Positions 26,243 through 34,245 of a DNA stretch of 64,000 nt are shown piece after piece (position 1 is the first letter of the stretch; the number at the start of each line of letters is the position of its first letter). This stretch comes from Burkholderia pyrrocinia. GTDB taxonomy: Bacteria; Pseudomonadota; Gammaproteobacteria; Burkholderiales; Burkholderiaceae. Below the pieces are notes generated by a model. The model was given only the letters and a program-made list of their open reading frames with translations, did no database searches and was not told the origin of the DNA. The position numbers and the translations under genes are program-made. The stretch is from the NCBI RefSeq assembly GCF_003330765.1, contig NZ_CP024903.1, positions 558,001 to 622,000 of the forward strand, written 5' to 3'.

Positions 26243-27352
26243 CTAGAACCGCTTGTTGATGCCGACGATCGCGCCGACCGTCGTGCCCGGCACGCCGAAC
26301 AGCGCATTGTCGATCGACAGCCCGAATTTTTCCCGGCCGTGGTTGTTCACCGCGCCGACCTGCACATACAGGGAGGTCGCCTTCGACAGGAAATAGCGCG
26401 TCGTCAGCGCACCGAGGAGCGTGTGATTGTCCGAGTCGTGCGGATCGCGGATGTACCACGCGCCCGCGTTGATATCGAACTGCGGAAGCGGGTAGTAATC
26501 GAACCCGATATTCCACACATTGTTGCCGCCGCCGTTCAGGACGCCGCCGGCGACCGTCGTCGGAACCTTGAAGCTGGTGAACGAGCCTTTGACCGTGACC
26601 GGGCCGAAGTTGTAGCCGAACCCGATCATGCGCCCCGAGAACGGCTGCTGGAAGGTCGTCAGTGCGGCCGTGCCTTTTCCCGAAGTCGAGTCGTACATCG
26701 CGGCATTCACGACCAGCCCGCGAAACTCGTAGCGGGCGCTGACCGAATACTGCTGCCCCGCCCGATAGTCGCCCGCGATCCCGCCGAACGCATACATCAT
26801 GCTCGTGGAAAACCCGGCGAACTTCGGGCTCGTATAAGTGATCGCATTCGGATTGAAGGTGCCCACGAACGTGTGGTCGGCATACACGGAGAACGCCGTG
26901 CCGAACTGGCCGGCGTTGCGCGGATCGGCCTCGTAGATCGCCAGCACGAACGGCGAGTACTGCACGCCGGCCTTCAGTTGACCGAAGTTGCCGTCGAGGG
27001 CCAGCCATGCCTGCCGGCCGAAGAAATTGCCGTTGCTGTTGTCGAACCCGCCGTTGACGACGCTGACGCCGCTTTCCAGCTTGAAGCTCGCCTTCAGCCC
27101 GCCGCCCAGGTCTTCCTGCCCGAGCAGGCCGAAATTTGACGGCTCCAGTCCGCCGTTGATGAGGCTGAATTGCTTGCCGCCGTTTGCGCCGGTCGTGGAA
27201 TTGAGTGTCTTGTTGGTGAACAGGACGCCGACGTCCAGCGTGCCGTAAAGCGTGACGCTGCTTTGTGCCCATGACCATACGGGCAGCAGCGCGATGCCAA
27301 GCGCGAGTATCGTCTTCTTCGTGCCCAACCCTGGTGATCGGCTTACATTCAT
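26243..27352 (-). CDS. Outer-membrane trimeric porin (Burkholderia OmpC-like)
   Basis: Gram-negative porin of the beta-proteobacterial type, 369 residues. Signal peptide about residues 1-29 (hydrophobic core TILALGIALLPVWSWA, cleavage before QSSVTLYG), followed by the typical SSVTLYGTLDVGV start of the 16-strand barrel, and ending in aromatic F for outer-membrane insertion (INKRF). Passive diffusion of small hydrophilic solutes; in this setting probably uptake of the catabolic substrate. Monocistronic with its own terminator at 26200 and motif A upstream (27576). Confidence 0.95.
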   Translation of the reverse strand: MNVSRSPGLGTKKTILALGIALLPVWSWAQSSVTLYGTLDVGVLFTNKTLNSTTGANGGKQFSLINGGLEPSNFGLLGQEDLGGGLKASFKLESGVSVVNGGFDNSNGNFFGRQAWLALDGNFGQLKAGVQYSPFVLAIYEADPRNAGQFGTAFSVYADHTFVGTFNPNAITYTSPKFAGFSTSMMYAFGGIAGDYRAGQQYSVSARYEFRGLVVNAAMYDSTSGKGTAALTTFQQPFSGRMIGFGYNFGPVTVKGSFTSFKVPTTVAGGVLNGGGNNVWNIGFDYYPLPQFDINAGAWYIRDPHDSDNHTLLGALTTRYFLSKATSLYVQVGAVNNHGREKFGLSIDNALFGVPGTTVGAIVGINKRF

Positions 27353-27575
27353 TTCGGTATCCGAATTTATGGAGAAGTTAAGGAACGGGTCATGCTGGAC
27401 TGCTTTGGTTCTGCGGCGAGATGCGTGACGCTTTCCGATCCGGCGCCGATCGGATTTCTGCTCGAAAACAATCTAACGTTCGGTAGATTGAAGCGCGCGG
27501 AATTGAATCTCCATTGGGTATAACCCGAGGCGAATTCGTGCTTGTCAGCGCTGATCGATTGACTGAATTTCAGCG

Positions 27576-27590
27576 TTCCGTACTTCAATC
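27576..27590 (+). promoter_or_regulatory. Motif A operator-like site (predicted)
   Basis: TTCCGTACTTCAATC, 224 bases upstream of the porin start. The left half and centre match the IclR-linked dyad. Confidence 0.45.
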
Positions 27591-27997
27591 CATTCAATTG
27601 ATCGCGATGCTTGAGATATTGTCTGTTATGCGTAATAAATTGCGTCGATGCGCGTCAATGCAGGCAATGGCGGGCGCATTTACGCGATATCGACGGGATG
27701 TGCGTGCTGAATGGCGTTTTGCCCGGTGGAACGAATTTTTCAGGCGGATCGGCCGCGGGCAGATCGCGAGCCGGGAATCCGGTCGCCTGCCTGTTGCCGA
27801 ATATTTCATCGCAGGCATCGCGGTCGAATTCATGCCGTTCGCGGTCGCATGGAAGACTGGACGCGCGTGCGGATCCGCGCTGTCGGGGAGCATGTCGTGG
27901 GGGATGGCAAGCGGAAGGTGCGAAACGATCTGCCGCGATGCGCGGCCTGCTTGCCGGATATCGAACGAACGATGCCCGCTGCCCGATCGTTCGCGTC

Positions 27998-28067
27998 GAG
28001 CGGTACGGGCGAGCGGTATGGGCGAGCGGTACGGGCGAGCGGTACGGGCGAGCGGTACGGGCGAGCG
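27998..28067. repeat. 13-bp tandem repeat, five copies
   Basis: GAGCGGTACGGGC repeated five times (second copy has GTAT for GTAC) plus a partial copy. Period 13 breaks reading frames, so it is not a coding repeat. Next to the hairpin at 28068. Confidence 0.9.
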
Positions 28068-28103
28068 CTTGCGACGAGGATCCGGGCGGACCCTCGTCGC
28101 AAG
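28068..28103. terminator. Perfect 12-bp hairpin beside the SDR 3' end
   Basis: CTTGCGACGAGG and CCTCGTCGCAAG form a perfect stem around an 11/12-base loop, 25 bases past the SDR stop codon on the minus strand. No T-tract follows, so it may stabilise the 3' end rather than terminate by itself. Confidence 0.4.
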
Positions 28104-28127
28104 CGGCGCACGGTTCGTGAAGGGCGT

Positions 28128-28946
28128 TTACTTGCCCATCGGTTTCGCGAACATCATGTGCGACATGCCGCCGTCGCATGCGATCGACTGGGCCGTGATG
28201 TAGCCGGCGGCGGGCGACGCGAGGTACACGATCAGGTCGGCGACTTCGCCTGGCTGGCCCACGCGGCTCATTGGCAGCATGGTCGCGAGCTGGTCGAGGA
28301 TGTCCTGCGGCACCGAGCCGCGCGCCATCGGCGTGTCGATGACGCCCGGCAACACGACATTCACGCGCACGCCGTATGCCGCCCACTCGTGCGCCATCTG
28401 CCGGCTGAGTGTGATGAGCGCCGCCTTGCTCGGCCCATAGGCGCCGCCCTGCGAATAGCCGTGCACGCCCGCCAGCGAGGCCGTGTTCACGATCGCCGCA
28501 TGCGGGCTCTGCTTCAGGTGCGGCAGCGCGCTGCGCGCGAGCATCAACGCACCGTCCACGTTGACCTGGAAGCCGCTGCGCCATTCGTCGATCGGCACGT
28601 TTTCGAGCATTCCGGAACGGACCAGCGCGGCCGTGTTGATCACGACGTCGAGCCGGCCGAAGCGCTCGACCGTGCTGGCGATGGCTGCGTCGATGTCCGA
28701 TTGTTTCGACACATCGAGGCCGAGCGAGATCGCATGGCCGCCGTGTCGCGTGATTTCGCTGGCGACGCGTTCGGCGTTGCCGGCGTTCAGGTCGGCAACG
28801 GCAACGGCGCCGCCGTTTGCCGCGAAGGTTTTCGCGCTGGCCTCGCCCATGCCGCTGCCTGCGCCGACTACCAGCGCGACCAGCCCCTTGATGCGCGAAT
28901 GGATCATCCAGTCGTGCGGCGCTGCGTGGTTGGATTCGGTGTTCAT
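28128..28946 (-). CDS. SDR-family oxidoreductase
   Basis: Short-chain dehydrogenase, 272 residues. Cofactor motif VGAGSGMGEASAK (about 27-39), acidic residue in VADLNAG favouring NAD(H), then NTAA, catalytic Ser in VNTASLAG and YGPSK. It should oxidise a secondary alcohol or 3-hydroxyacyl-CoA. Follows the MmgE/PrpD gene and the aldehyde dehydrogenase remnant on the same strand and could be in their operon. Confidence 0.92.
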   Translation of the reverse strand: MNTESNHAAPHDWMIHSRIKGLVALVVGAGSGMGEASAKTFAANGGAVAVADLNAGNAERVASEITRHGGHAISLGLDVSKQSDIDAAIASTVERFGRLDVVINTAALVRSGMLENVPIDEWRSGFQVNVDGALMLARSALPHLKQSPHAAIVNTASLAGVHGYSQGGAYGPSKAALITLSRQMAHEWAAYGVRVNVVLPGVIDTPMARGSVPQDILDQLATMLPMSRVGQPGEVADLIVYLASPAAGYITAQSIACDGGMSHMMFAKPMGK

Positions 28947-28994
28947 CGGTTGCTCCTCCAGATGGAATGTGATCAGTTATTCGTGCGCCGGCGC

Positions 28995-29129
28995 TCAGTC
29001 GGCCGGCTGGTCCAGTACCACGGTCCTGGATTCGAGAAAGGCTTCGAGGCCGCCCACGCCGCCTTCGCGGCCCACCCCCGATTGTTTGAAGCCGCCGAAG
29101 CCGATAGAGAAATCGGAGCGCAACGCGCG
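28995..29129 (-). pseudogene. C-terminal remnant of an aldehyde dehydrogenase
   Basis: About 44 codons ending in TGA encode DFSIGFGGFKQSGVGREGG and then EAFLESRTVVLDQPAD, the conserved C-terminal end of an aldehyde dehydrogenase. The catalytic domain is missing: directly upstream the MmgE/PrpD gene ends at 29159. The sequence differs from the three intact copies in the window, so a fourth gene was probably deleted here. No start codon or ribosome site; not expected to be functional. Confidence 0.8.
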
Positions 29130-29158
29130 CTCGGCGTCGTGCTGCTCGCTGTTTGCGC

Positions 29159-30598
29159 TTATTGGCCGGACGACCGCGCGAACTGGCGGATCACAGTGCC
29201 GAAGTCCTCCACCTGTTCGAGGTTCAGCACGCTGTCGACCACGCGATCGATGGTGGCTGCCGGCAGTATGCCGTCGACGAACGCGCGGAACTTGCTCACC
29301 AGCTCGTCCGTGGTCATGTAGGTCGCGGGGTCCGCCGACGGCGTGCCTTTGGGGAACAGCTTTTCCCCGGCGAAGACCTGGCCGCGCGCGCGCACTTCCA
29401 CGCGCGATGGGCGACTGGAGATGTCTGCCGAGACCGATTGAAAATAGGTCGGGTGGGTTTCCAGCGAGACCCGGTTCATCAGCGCCATCACGGACGGATC
29501 GAACACGACGGCAGGGTCCTGCCACCGGGGGCCGGGCGCAATGCGATGGGCCGCGACCGCCAGCCCGTGCGAGAAACAGAACTGCGCGTCGTGCACCTCC
29601 AGGATTTCCCGGTTGGTGAAGCAGGGCAACACATAGGCCCAGCCTTCGCCGAACGAGGTGATGCTGTCGATCTCGTCGGGCTTCAGGTCGTTCCGGGTCA
29701 CGATGTCGATCAGCAGGTCGAGCGGTGCGTGCATGACGCGACAGTGCGGATAGGGCTTGAACATCTGGAAGCCGGGGAAGCGCCACTCGTCGCCCAGGCC
29801 GCCGGTGATGGCCTCGGGCATCCAGCGGTCGGTGCCGATGAAGCTCGCGTAGCCGTTGACCTCGTCATCGAGGATGCGCAAATCGCCGCGATGGCCGAGT
29901 TCGCCCAGGTCGGCGGCCGTGAGCGCGATGTTGGTCAGGCCGCCGGCCAGCTGGTACTTGATGGTGGCGGTGGGGGCGTGCGCGAACCACGCGCGCTGGG
30001 CATTCACGGGCGCCGACGCGGCGGCCAGGCCCAGCGCGTTGGCCAGCTGGGCCGCCGACAGGCGCTTGAGCTTGCCCGCGGATGCGGTGGCGCCGAACAC
30101 GGTGCTGCTGTAGCCCACCACCGATGCGGGGTTGGCGGACTTGCCGTCCTTGGTGTCGCGGTAGCCGCTCATCGCGGCGCCGAAGCGGTAGGACATCTCG
30201 TGCGAGACGGCCACGGCGGCGATCAGGTCCTTGCCCGAGCGCCGGTGCGTCTCGGCCGTGGCAAAGGCGCCGGGCAGCACGTACGGGCTCACGTGGCCCG
30301 GCAGCAGCACCGAGTCGGCGTCCAGCGCGTTGAGCAGTTCGCTGTTGGCGAACGCGGCGCCGTACGCGGTCGAACGCTCGCCCGTGCCGATGATGGTCGC
30401 ATCGCCGGCGCTGCCGCCAATGCGGCGGCCCATTTCGACGCCGATACGGCCCCTGGGATGATCGATACCCGCCAGCGCAACGCCGAGGGAATCGAGTATG
30501 TCGCGCTTGCATTCCTGCACGACGATGTCGGGCAAGCGATCGATGTCGACGCCAGCCGAGAAATCGGCCAGTTGCTGGATGAGGGTGGGGTGGCTCAC
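29159..30598 (-). CDS. MmgE/PrpD family protein 1
   Basis: MmgE/PrpD-fold protein, 479 residues. The family contains 2-methylcitrate dehydratase and cis-aconitate decarboxylase, plus many uncharacterised members. Recognisable parts are the N-terminal helical SLGVALAGIDHPRG, the LLPGHVSPYVLPGAFATAE active-site-type segment and the C-terminal RVEVRARGQVF. Start set at GTG 30598, which has GAGGAG upstream; the open frame extends 57 codons further without coding character. Divergent from the crotonase gene at 30917, with motif B between them. Reaction unknown; a dehydratase or decarboxylase of a polycarboxylate is the best guess. Confidence 0.88.
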   Translation of the reverse strand: MSHPTLIQQLADFSAGVDIDRLPDIVVQECKRDILDSLGVALAGIDHPRGRIGVEMGRRIGGSAGDATIIGTGERSTAYGAAFANSELLNALDADSVLLPGHVSPYVLPGAFATAETHRRSGKDLIAAVAVSHEMSYRFGAAMSGYRDTKDGKSANPASVVGYSSTVFGATASAGKLKRLSAAQLANALGLAAASAPVNAQRAWFAHAPTATIKYQLAGGLTNIALTAADLGELGHRGDLRILDDEVNGYASFIGTDRWMPEAITGGLGDEWRFPGFQMFKPYPHCRVMHAPLDLLIDIVTRNDLKPDEIDSITSFGEGWAYVLPCFTNREILEVHDAQFCFSHGLAVAAHRIAPGPRWQDPAVVFDPSVMALMNRVSLETHPTYFQSVSADISSRPSRVEVRARGQVFAGEKLFPKGTPSADPATYMTTDELVSKFRAFVDGILPAATIDRVVDSVLNLEQVEDFGTVIRQFARSSGQ

Positions 30599-30916
30599 GT
30601 GTCTCGCTCCTCGTTCGAATGTCGTTATACGAATGCTGTCAGGTTTGGCCCTGATGCCGTCGCGCGCAATGTTTGCGTGCGAAGCGTTCCGCCCTTCGAA
30701 AAGCCCGCGCCGGAACGCACGGTTGCGACTCGCCGCATGCGGGGATTCCCTGATGGGAAATCCCTGCAAGCAAAATAGAATAACAACTGTTAGTTAGATT
30801 GAATGAAGCCTCGCCGGTCGCTTGCGCTTTTCCCGGTGCCATGAACCGACGCAGGTTCACTTCATCGACGGGCGCGACACACGCCACCCGCCGCGCCAAA
30901 AATCCCTGGGCCACGC
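30599..30916. other. Divergent promoter region
   Basis: 318 bases between the divergent MmgE/PrpD 1 and crotonase genes. Contains the motif B site at 30781 with AT-rich flanks (AAAATAGAATAACAAC), the likely promoter for one or both directions. No gene recognised. Confidence 0.65.
30781..30796. promoter_or_regulatory. Motif B operator-like site (TetR type, predicted)
   Basis: TAACAACTGTTAGTTA, one base from the 55977 copy. It lies between divergent genes, 183 bases before MmgE/PrpD 1 and 121 before the crotonase gene that leads the large plus-strand operon. Confidence 0.6.
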
Positions 30917-31729
30917 ATGAAATACGAAGACTTCGAGTTCCTCCTGTTCGATCGCCAGCCGGACGGCGTCCTGCTTGTCACGCTCAATCGTCCGGAGGTC
31001 ATGAACGCCACGAACAACCGGATGCACTGGGAGTTGACCAAGGTCTGGGGCGTGATCGGCGACGACCCGGGCGTCAAGGTGGTCGTCGTGACCGGCGCCG
31101 GCGATCGCGCGTTCTCGGCCGGCGGCGATCTCGCCGTTGTCGAGGAAATGGCGGGCAGCCAGGAGGCCACGCTGCGCGTGATGAAGGAGGCGTCCGACAT
31201 CGTCTACAACATGCTCGCGTGCGACAAGCCGATCATCTCCGCCATCAACGGCACGGCCGTGGGCGCGGGCCTCGTCGTCGCACTGCTGGCGGACGTGAGC
31301 GTGATGGCCGAGGACGCGAAGCTGACCGACGGGCATGCGCGCCTCGGCGTATCGGCGGGCGATCACGCCGCCATCGTCTGGCCGCTGCTGTGCGGGATGG
31401 CCAAGGCCAAGTATTACCTGATGACGGCGGATTTCGTCGATGGCAAGGAGGCCGAACGAATCGGCCTGGTCAGCTTCTGCGCGCCGCGCGCCGAAGTGCT
31501 CGCCCGGTCGCTGGCGATTGCCGCCAATCTGGCGCGCGGCAGCCAGACCGCGATCCGCGCGACCAAGAAATCACTCAACAACTGGATGCGCGTGGCGGGG
31601 CCGGTGTTCGACAACTCGCTCGCGCTGGAGATGCTGTGTTTCCTGGGCGCGGACGTCAAGGAAGGGGTCGCTGCATTGCGCGGCAAGCGCCAGGCCGATT
31701 TTCCGTCGGCCCGGCTGCCGCAGTCGTGA
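30917..31729 (+). CDS. Crotonase-superfamily (enoyl-CoA hydratase-like) protein lacking both hydratase Glu
   Basis: Crotonase fold, 270 residues. Oxyanion hole AFSAGGDLAVV and NGTAVGAGLVVALLADVSV. Both residues that are Glu in true hydratases are absent: the first reads GLVV and the second lies in DGHARLGVSAGDHAA. A conserved Asp/His (GDHAA) is offered instead. The reaction is therefore probably not a simple enoyl-CoA hydration; hydrolase, lyase or isomerase activity are options. First gene of the plus-strand operon running to 41146. Confidence 0.88.
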   Translation: MKYEDFEFLLFDRQPDGVLLVTLNRPEVMNATNNRMHWELTKVWGVIGDDPGVKVVVVTGAGDRAFSAGGDLAVVEEMAGSQEATLRVMKEASDIVYNMLACDKPIISAINGTAVGAGLVVALLADVSVMAEDAKLTDGHARLGVSAGDHAAIVWPLLCGMAKAKYYLMTADFVDGKEAERIGLVSFCAPRAEVLARSLAIAANLARGSQTAIRATKKSLNNWMRVAGPVFDNSLALEMLCFLGADVKEGVAALRGKRQADFPSARLPQS

Positions 31730-31770
31730 CCGGTCGAGCGCACGCACCTCGATCGGGCCGGTTATTTCAA

Positions 31771-31780
31771 CCTAACTAAC
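31771..31780 (+). promoter_or_regulatory. Motif B half-site beside the lactonase gene
   Basis: CCTAACTAAC directly before the GAGAGG ribosome site of the SMP-30 gene. It contains the TAACTAA half of motif B (compare 21540), so an internal regulated promoter is possible. Only half a dyad; low confidence. Confidence 0.3.
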
Positions 31781-31790
31781 GAGAGGTAAA

Positions 31791-32681
31791 ATGAGACGGC
31801 TCACCCTGCTTCTCGACGGCATGACGCATACCGAAGCGGCGCGCTGGCACGACGGACGCTTCTGGTTCAGCGATCTGTATACCGAATGCGTGTACTCGAT
31901 CCGCGAGGACGGCAGCAACCTTTGCGAGGAGATGCACGTTCCCCAATGCCCGTCCGGCATCGGCTGGCTGCCCGACGGGCGCCTGATCGCCGTGTCGATG
32001 CACGACCGCGCGCTGTTGAGGCGCGAGCACGACGGCTCGGTGGTGCGTCACGCCGACTTGTCACCGCACCTGGAATTCGAACCCAACGACATGGTGGTGG
32101 ATGCGCAAGGCCGCGTCTGGGTCGGCAACCTCGGCTTCGACGTGATGAAGCTCGCGCCGCGTCGTCCGGGACGGTTGGCCCGCGTCGACCCGGACGGCAC
32201 GGTCACGATGGTGAGCGAGCCGCTGCACTTCGCGAACGGCGCGACGATCATCGACGGGAGCACGCTGGTGGTGTCCGAATCCTGGGGCAACCGCATGTCG
32301 GCGTTCGACATCCAGCCGGACGGCTCGCTCTCCGCGCGCCGCGACTGGGCGAAGTTCGGCCCGGTGCCGCAGGACGAGGACGTGATCCGGTCGATGGCCG
32401 AGATCGTGGTGGCGCCGGACGGCATCTCGCAGGTCGACGCCGAGGGCGCGATCTGGGTCGCCGATTTCACGAAGACGCGTGCGTTGCGCGTGGCGGCCGG
32501 CGGCAGGATTCTCGAGGAGATCCAGACCGGCGACCGCAACTGCTATGCATGCGCGCTGGGCGGCGAGGACGGACGCACGCTGTTCATGTGCGTCACGCCC
32601 GCCGATTTCAATCCGGAGGTGCGACGCGCCAATCCGCTGAGCGCGGTGCTGTCGACACGCGTCGACGTTCCGCTGGCCTGA
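31791..32681 (+). CDS. SMP-30/gluconolactonase family protein
   Basis: Six-bladed beta-propeller lactonase of the SMP-30/gluconolactonase/LRE-like family, 296 residues. Repeated blade motifs such as CPSGIGWLPDGRLIAV, EPNDMVVDAQGRVWVGNLG and EGAIWVADFTKTRALRV hold the metal-binding Glu, Asn and Asp. It would open a lactone to a hydroxy-acid in a Ca/Zn-dependent way. In operon order it sits between the crotonase and two aldehyde dehydrogenases, consistent with alcohol to lactone or aldehyde oxidation steps. Substrate unknown. Confidence 0.9.
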   Translation: MRRLTLLLDGMTHTEAARWHDGRFWFSDLYTECVYSIREDGSNLCEEMHVPQCPSGIGWLPDGRLIAVSMHDRALLRREHDGSVVRHADLSPHLEFEPNDMVVDAQGRVWVGNLGFDVMKLAPRRPGRLARVDPDGTVTMVSEPLHFANGATIIDGSTLVVSESWGNRMSAFDIQPDGSLSARRDWAKFGPVPQDEDVIRSMAEIVVAPDGISQVDAEGAIWVADFTKTRALRVAAGGRILEEIQTGDRNCYACALGGEDGRTLFMCVTPADFNPEVRRANPLSAVLSTRVDVPLA

Positions 32682-32709
32682 CGCACAACATCACTCACAT
32701 GGAGGTCGC

Positions 32710-34200
32710 ATGACGACTGTAACCGACACCGCGCAAGCCGCGCGTGCGAAAGCGCTTGCATGGATCGAGCAGGGCACGAAGCGCCTGCTGATCGGCGGGC
32801 GATGGGTCGACGCGGCATCGGGCAAGACGTTCGAGACGATCAACCCCGCGACCGAACAGCTGCTTTGCCGGGTCGCCGAGGCCGACAGCGCCGACGTGGA
32901 CGCCGCCGTGATCGCGGCGCGCAAGGCGTTCGACGCGCCGTCGTGGTCCGCGTTGTCGCCGCACGCCCGCACGCGCGCGCTGCTGAAGATCGCGGACAAG
33001 ATCGAGGCCCATATCGACGAGCTGGCCGCGATCGAATCGCTCGACAACGGCATGCCGCTGTGGTTCGCGCAGGGCGCGGTGACCGCCACGGTGGACATCG
33101 TCCGTTACTACGCGGGCTGGTGCTCCAAGGTGCTGGGCACCACGATTCCGTCGGACGGCAGCACGCTGATCTATACGCTGCGGGAGCCGCTCGGCGTCTG
33201 CGGCCAGATCATCCCGTGGAACGTCCCGATCCTGATGGCCGCGATCAAGTTCGCCAACGCGCTGTGCTGCGGCAATACGGTGATCCTCAAGCCTGCCGAG
33301 CTGGCCTGCCTGACTTCGATTCGCCTCGCGGAGCTGATCCAGGAAACGGACCTGCCGCCGGGCGTGATCAATGTGCTGCCGGGGTTCGGCGCGACGGCGG
33401 GCGCGGCGCTGGCCCAGCACCCGGGCGTGGACAAGATCGCGTTCACGGGCTCGACGGCCGTCGGCAAGCAGATCGCGCGCGACGCTACGGGGAACCTCAA
33501 GAAGGTGACGCTGGAACTCGGCGGCAAGGCGCCCAACGTGGTGTTCGCCGACGCCGACATCGAAAAGGCCGTGCAGACCGCCGTGAAGACCTTCTGCGGC
33601 AACTCGGGCCAGGTGTGCTCGGCCGGCACGCGGCTGTTCGTGCAGGAAAGCATCCACGAGCAGGTGGCGGAGCGCGTCGCGCAGATCGCCGCGACCTGGA
33701 AGGCGGGCGACCCGTTCGCGGCCGATACGAAGATCGGTCCGCTCATTTCAGCGACGCAGCGCGAGCGCGTCAGGTCATACATCGGCGTGGGTCAGGAGGG
33801 CGGCGCCACGTTGCGGCTGGGCGGCCAGCCGTGGAGCGGCGCCGGCTACTTCGTGGAGCCGACGGTGTTCGACAACGTGCGCAACGGCATGCGGATCGCG
33901 CAGGAAGAGATCTTCGGCCCGGTGCTGTCGATGATCCCGTTCAAGGACGAGGACGATGCGGTGCTGCAGGCCAACGACACCTCCTACGGTCTTTCCGCCG
34001 CGGTGTGGACGCGCGATGTCGCGCGGGCGCACAAGGTGGTGCGCGCACTCAAGGCCGGGCGGCTGTGGATCAACACCTTCGGCGAATCCGACCCGGCCAT
34101 GGCGTTCGGCGGATACAAGCAATCGGGCTGGGGGCGCGAATTCGGCCAGGAATCGATCGAGGCCTACACGCAGACCAAGTCGATCATGCTCCGTATGTAA
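32710..34200 (+). CDS. NAD(P)-dependent aldehyde dehydrogenase
   Basis: Aldehyde dehydrogenase, 496 residues, with oxyanion N171 in IIPWNVP, K194 in KPAEL, general base E269 in LELGGKA and nucleophile C303 in GQVCSAGT. Betaine-aldehyde/phenylacetaldehyde dehydrogenase type by overall layout. Two consecutive aldehyde dehydrogenases in one operon, together with the Zn alcohol dehydrogenase further on, suggest oxidation of a diol or of two successive aldehydes. Confidence 0.94.
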   Translation: MTTVTDTAQAARAKALAWIEQGTKRLLIGGRWVDAASGKTFETINPATEQLLCRVAEADSADVDAAVIAARKAFDAPSWSALSPHARTRALLKIADKIEAHIDELAAIESLDNGMPLWFAQGAVTATVDIVRYYAGWCSKVLGTTIPSDGSTLIYTLREPLGVCGQIIPWNVPILMAAIKFANALCCGNTVILKPAELACLTSIRLAELIQETDLPPGVINVLPGFGATAGAALAQHPGVDKIAFTGSTAVGKQIARDATGNLKKVTLELGGKAPNVVFADADIEKAVQTAVKTFCGNSGQVCSAGTRLFVQESIHEQVAERVAQIAATWKAGDPFAADTKIGPLISATQRERVRSYIGVGQEGGATLRLGGQPWSGAGYFVEPTVFDNVRNGMRIAQEEIFGPVLSMIPFKDEDDAVLQANDTSYGLSAAVWTRDVARAHKVVRALKAGRLWINTFGESDPAMAFGGYKQSGWGREFGQESIEAYTQTKSIMLRM

Positions 34201-34245
34201 CGTTCGTCATCCAGAACATCCAGAACAAAATCCAAGGAGACACCC

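Larger units (their letters stand above)
27353..28127. other. Long intergenic region: porin promoter, repeats and hairpin
   Basis: 775 bases. Nearest the porin is a lower-GC promoter zone with motif A at 27576; the middle (27600-27990) has no recognisable gene, and open frames on both strands carry no family motif; then come a 13-bp tandem repeat (27998-28067) and a 12-bp hairpin (28068-28103) beside the SDR stop. Gene decay in the middle part is possible. Confidence 0.55.

Noticed and set aside
27514..28203. 229-codon frame in the long intergenic region
   Set aside because: It runs through the 13-bp tandem repeat and into the antisense of the SDR gene; no recognisable domain.
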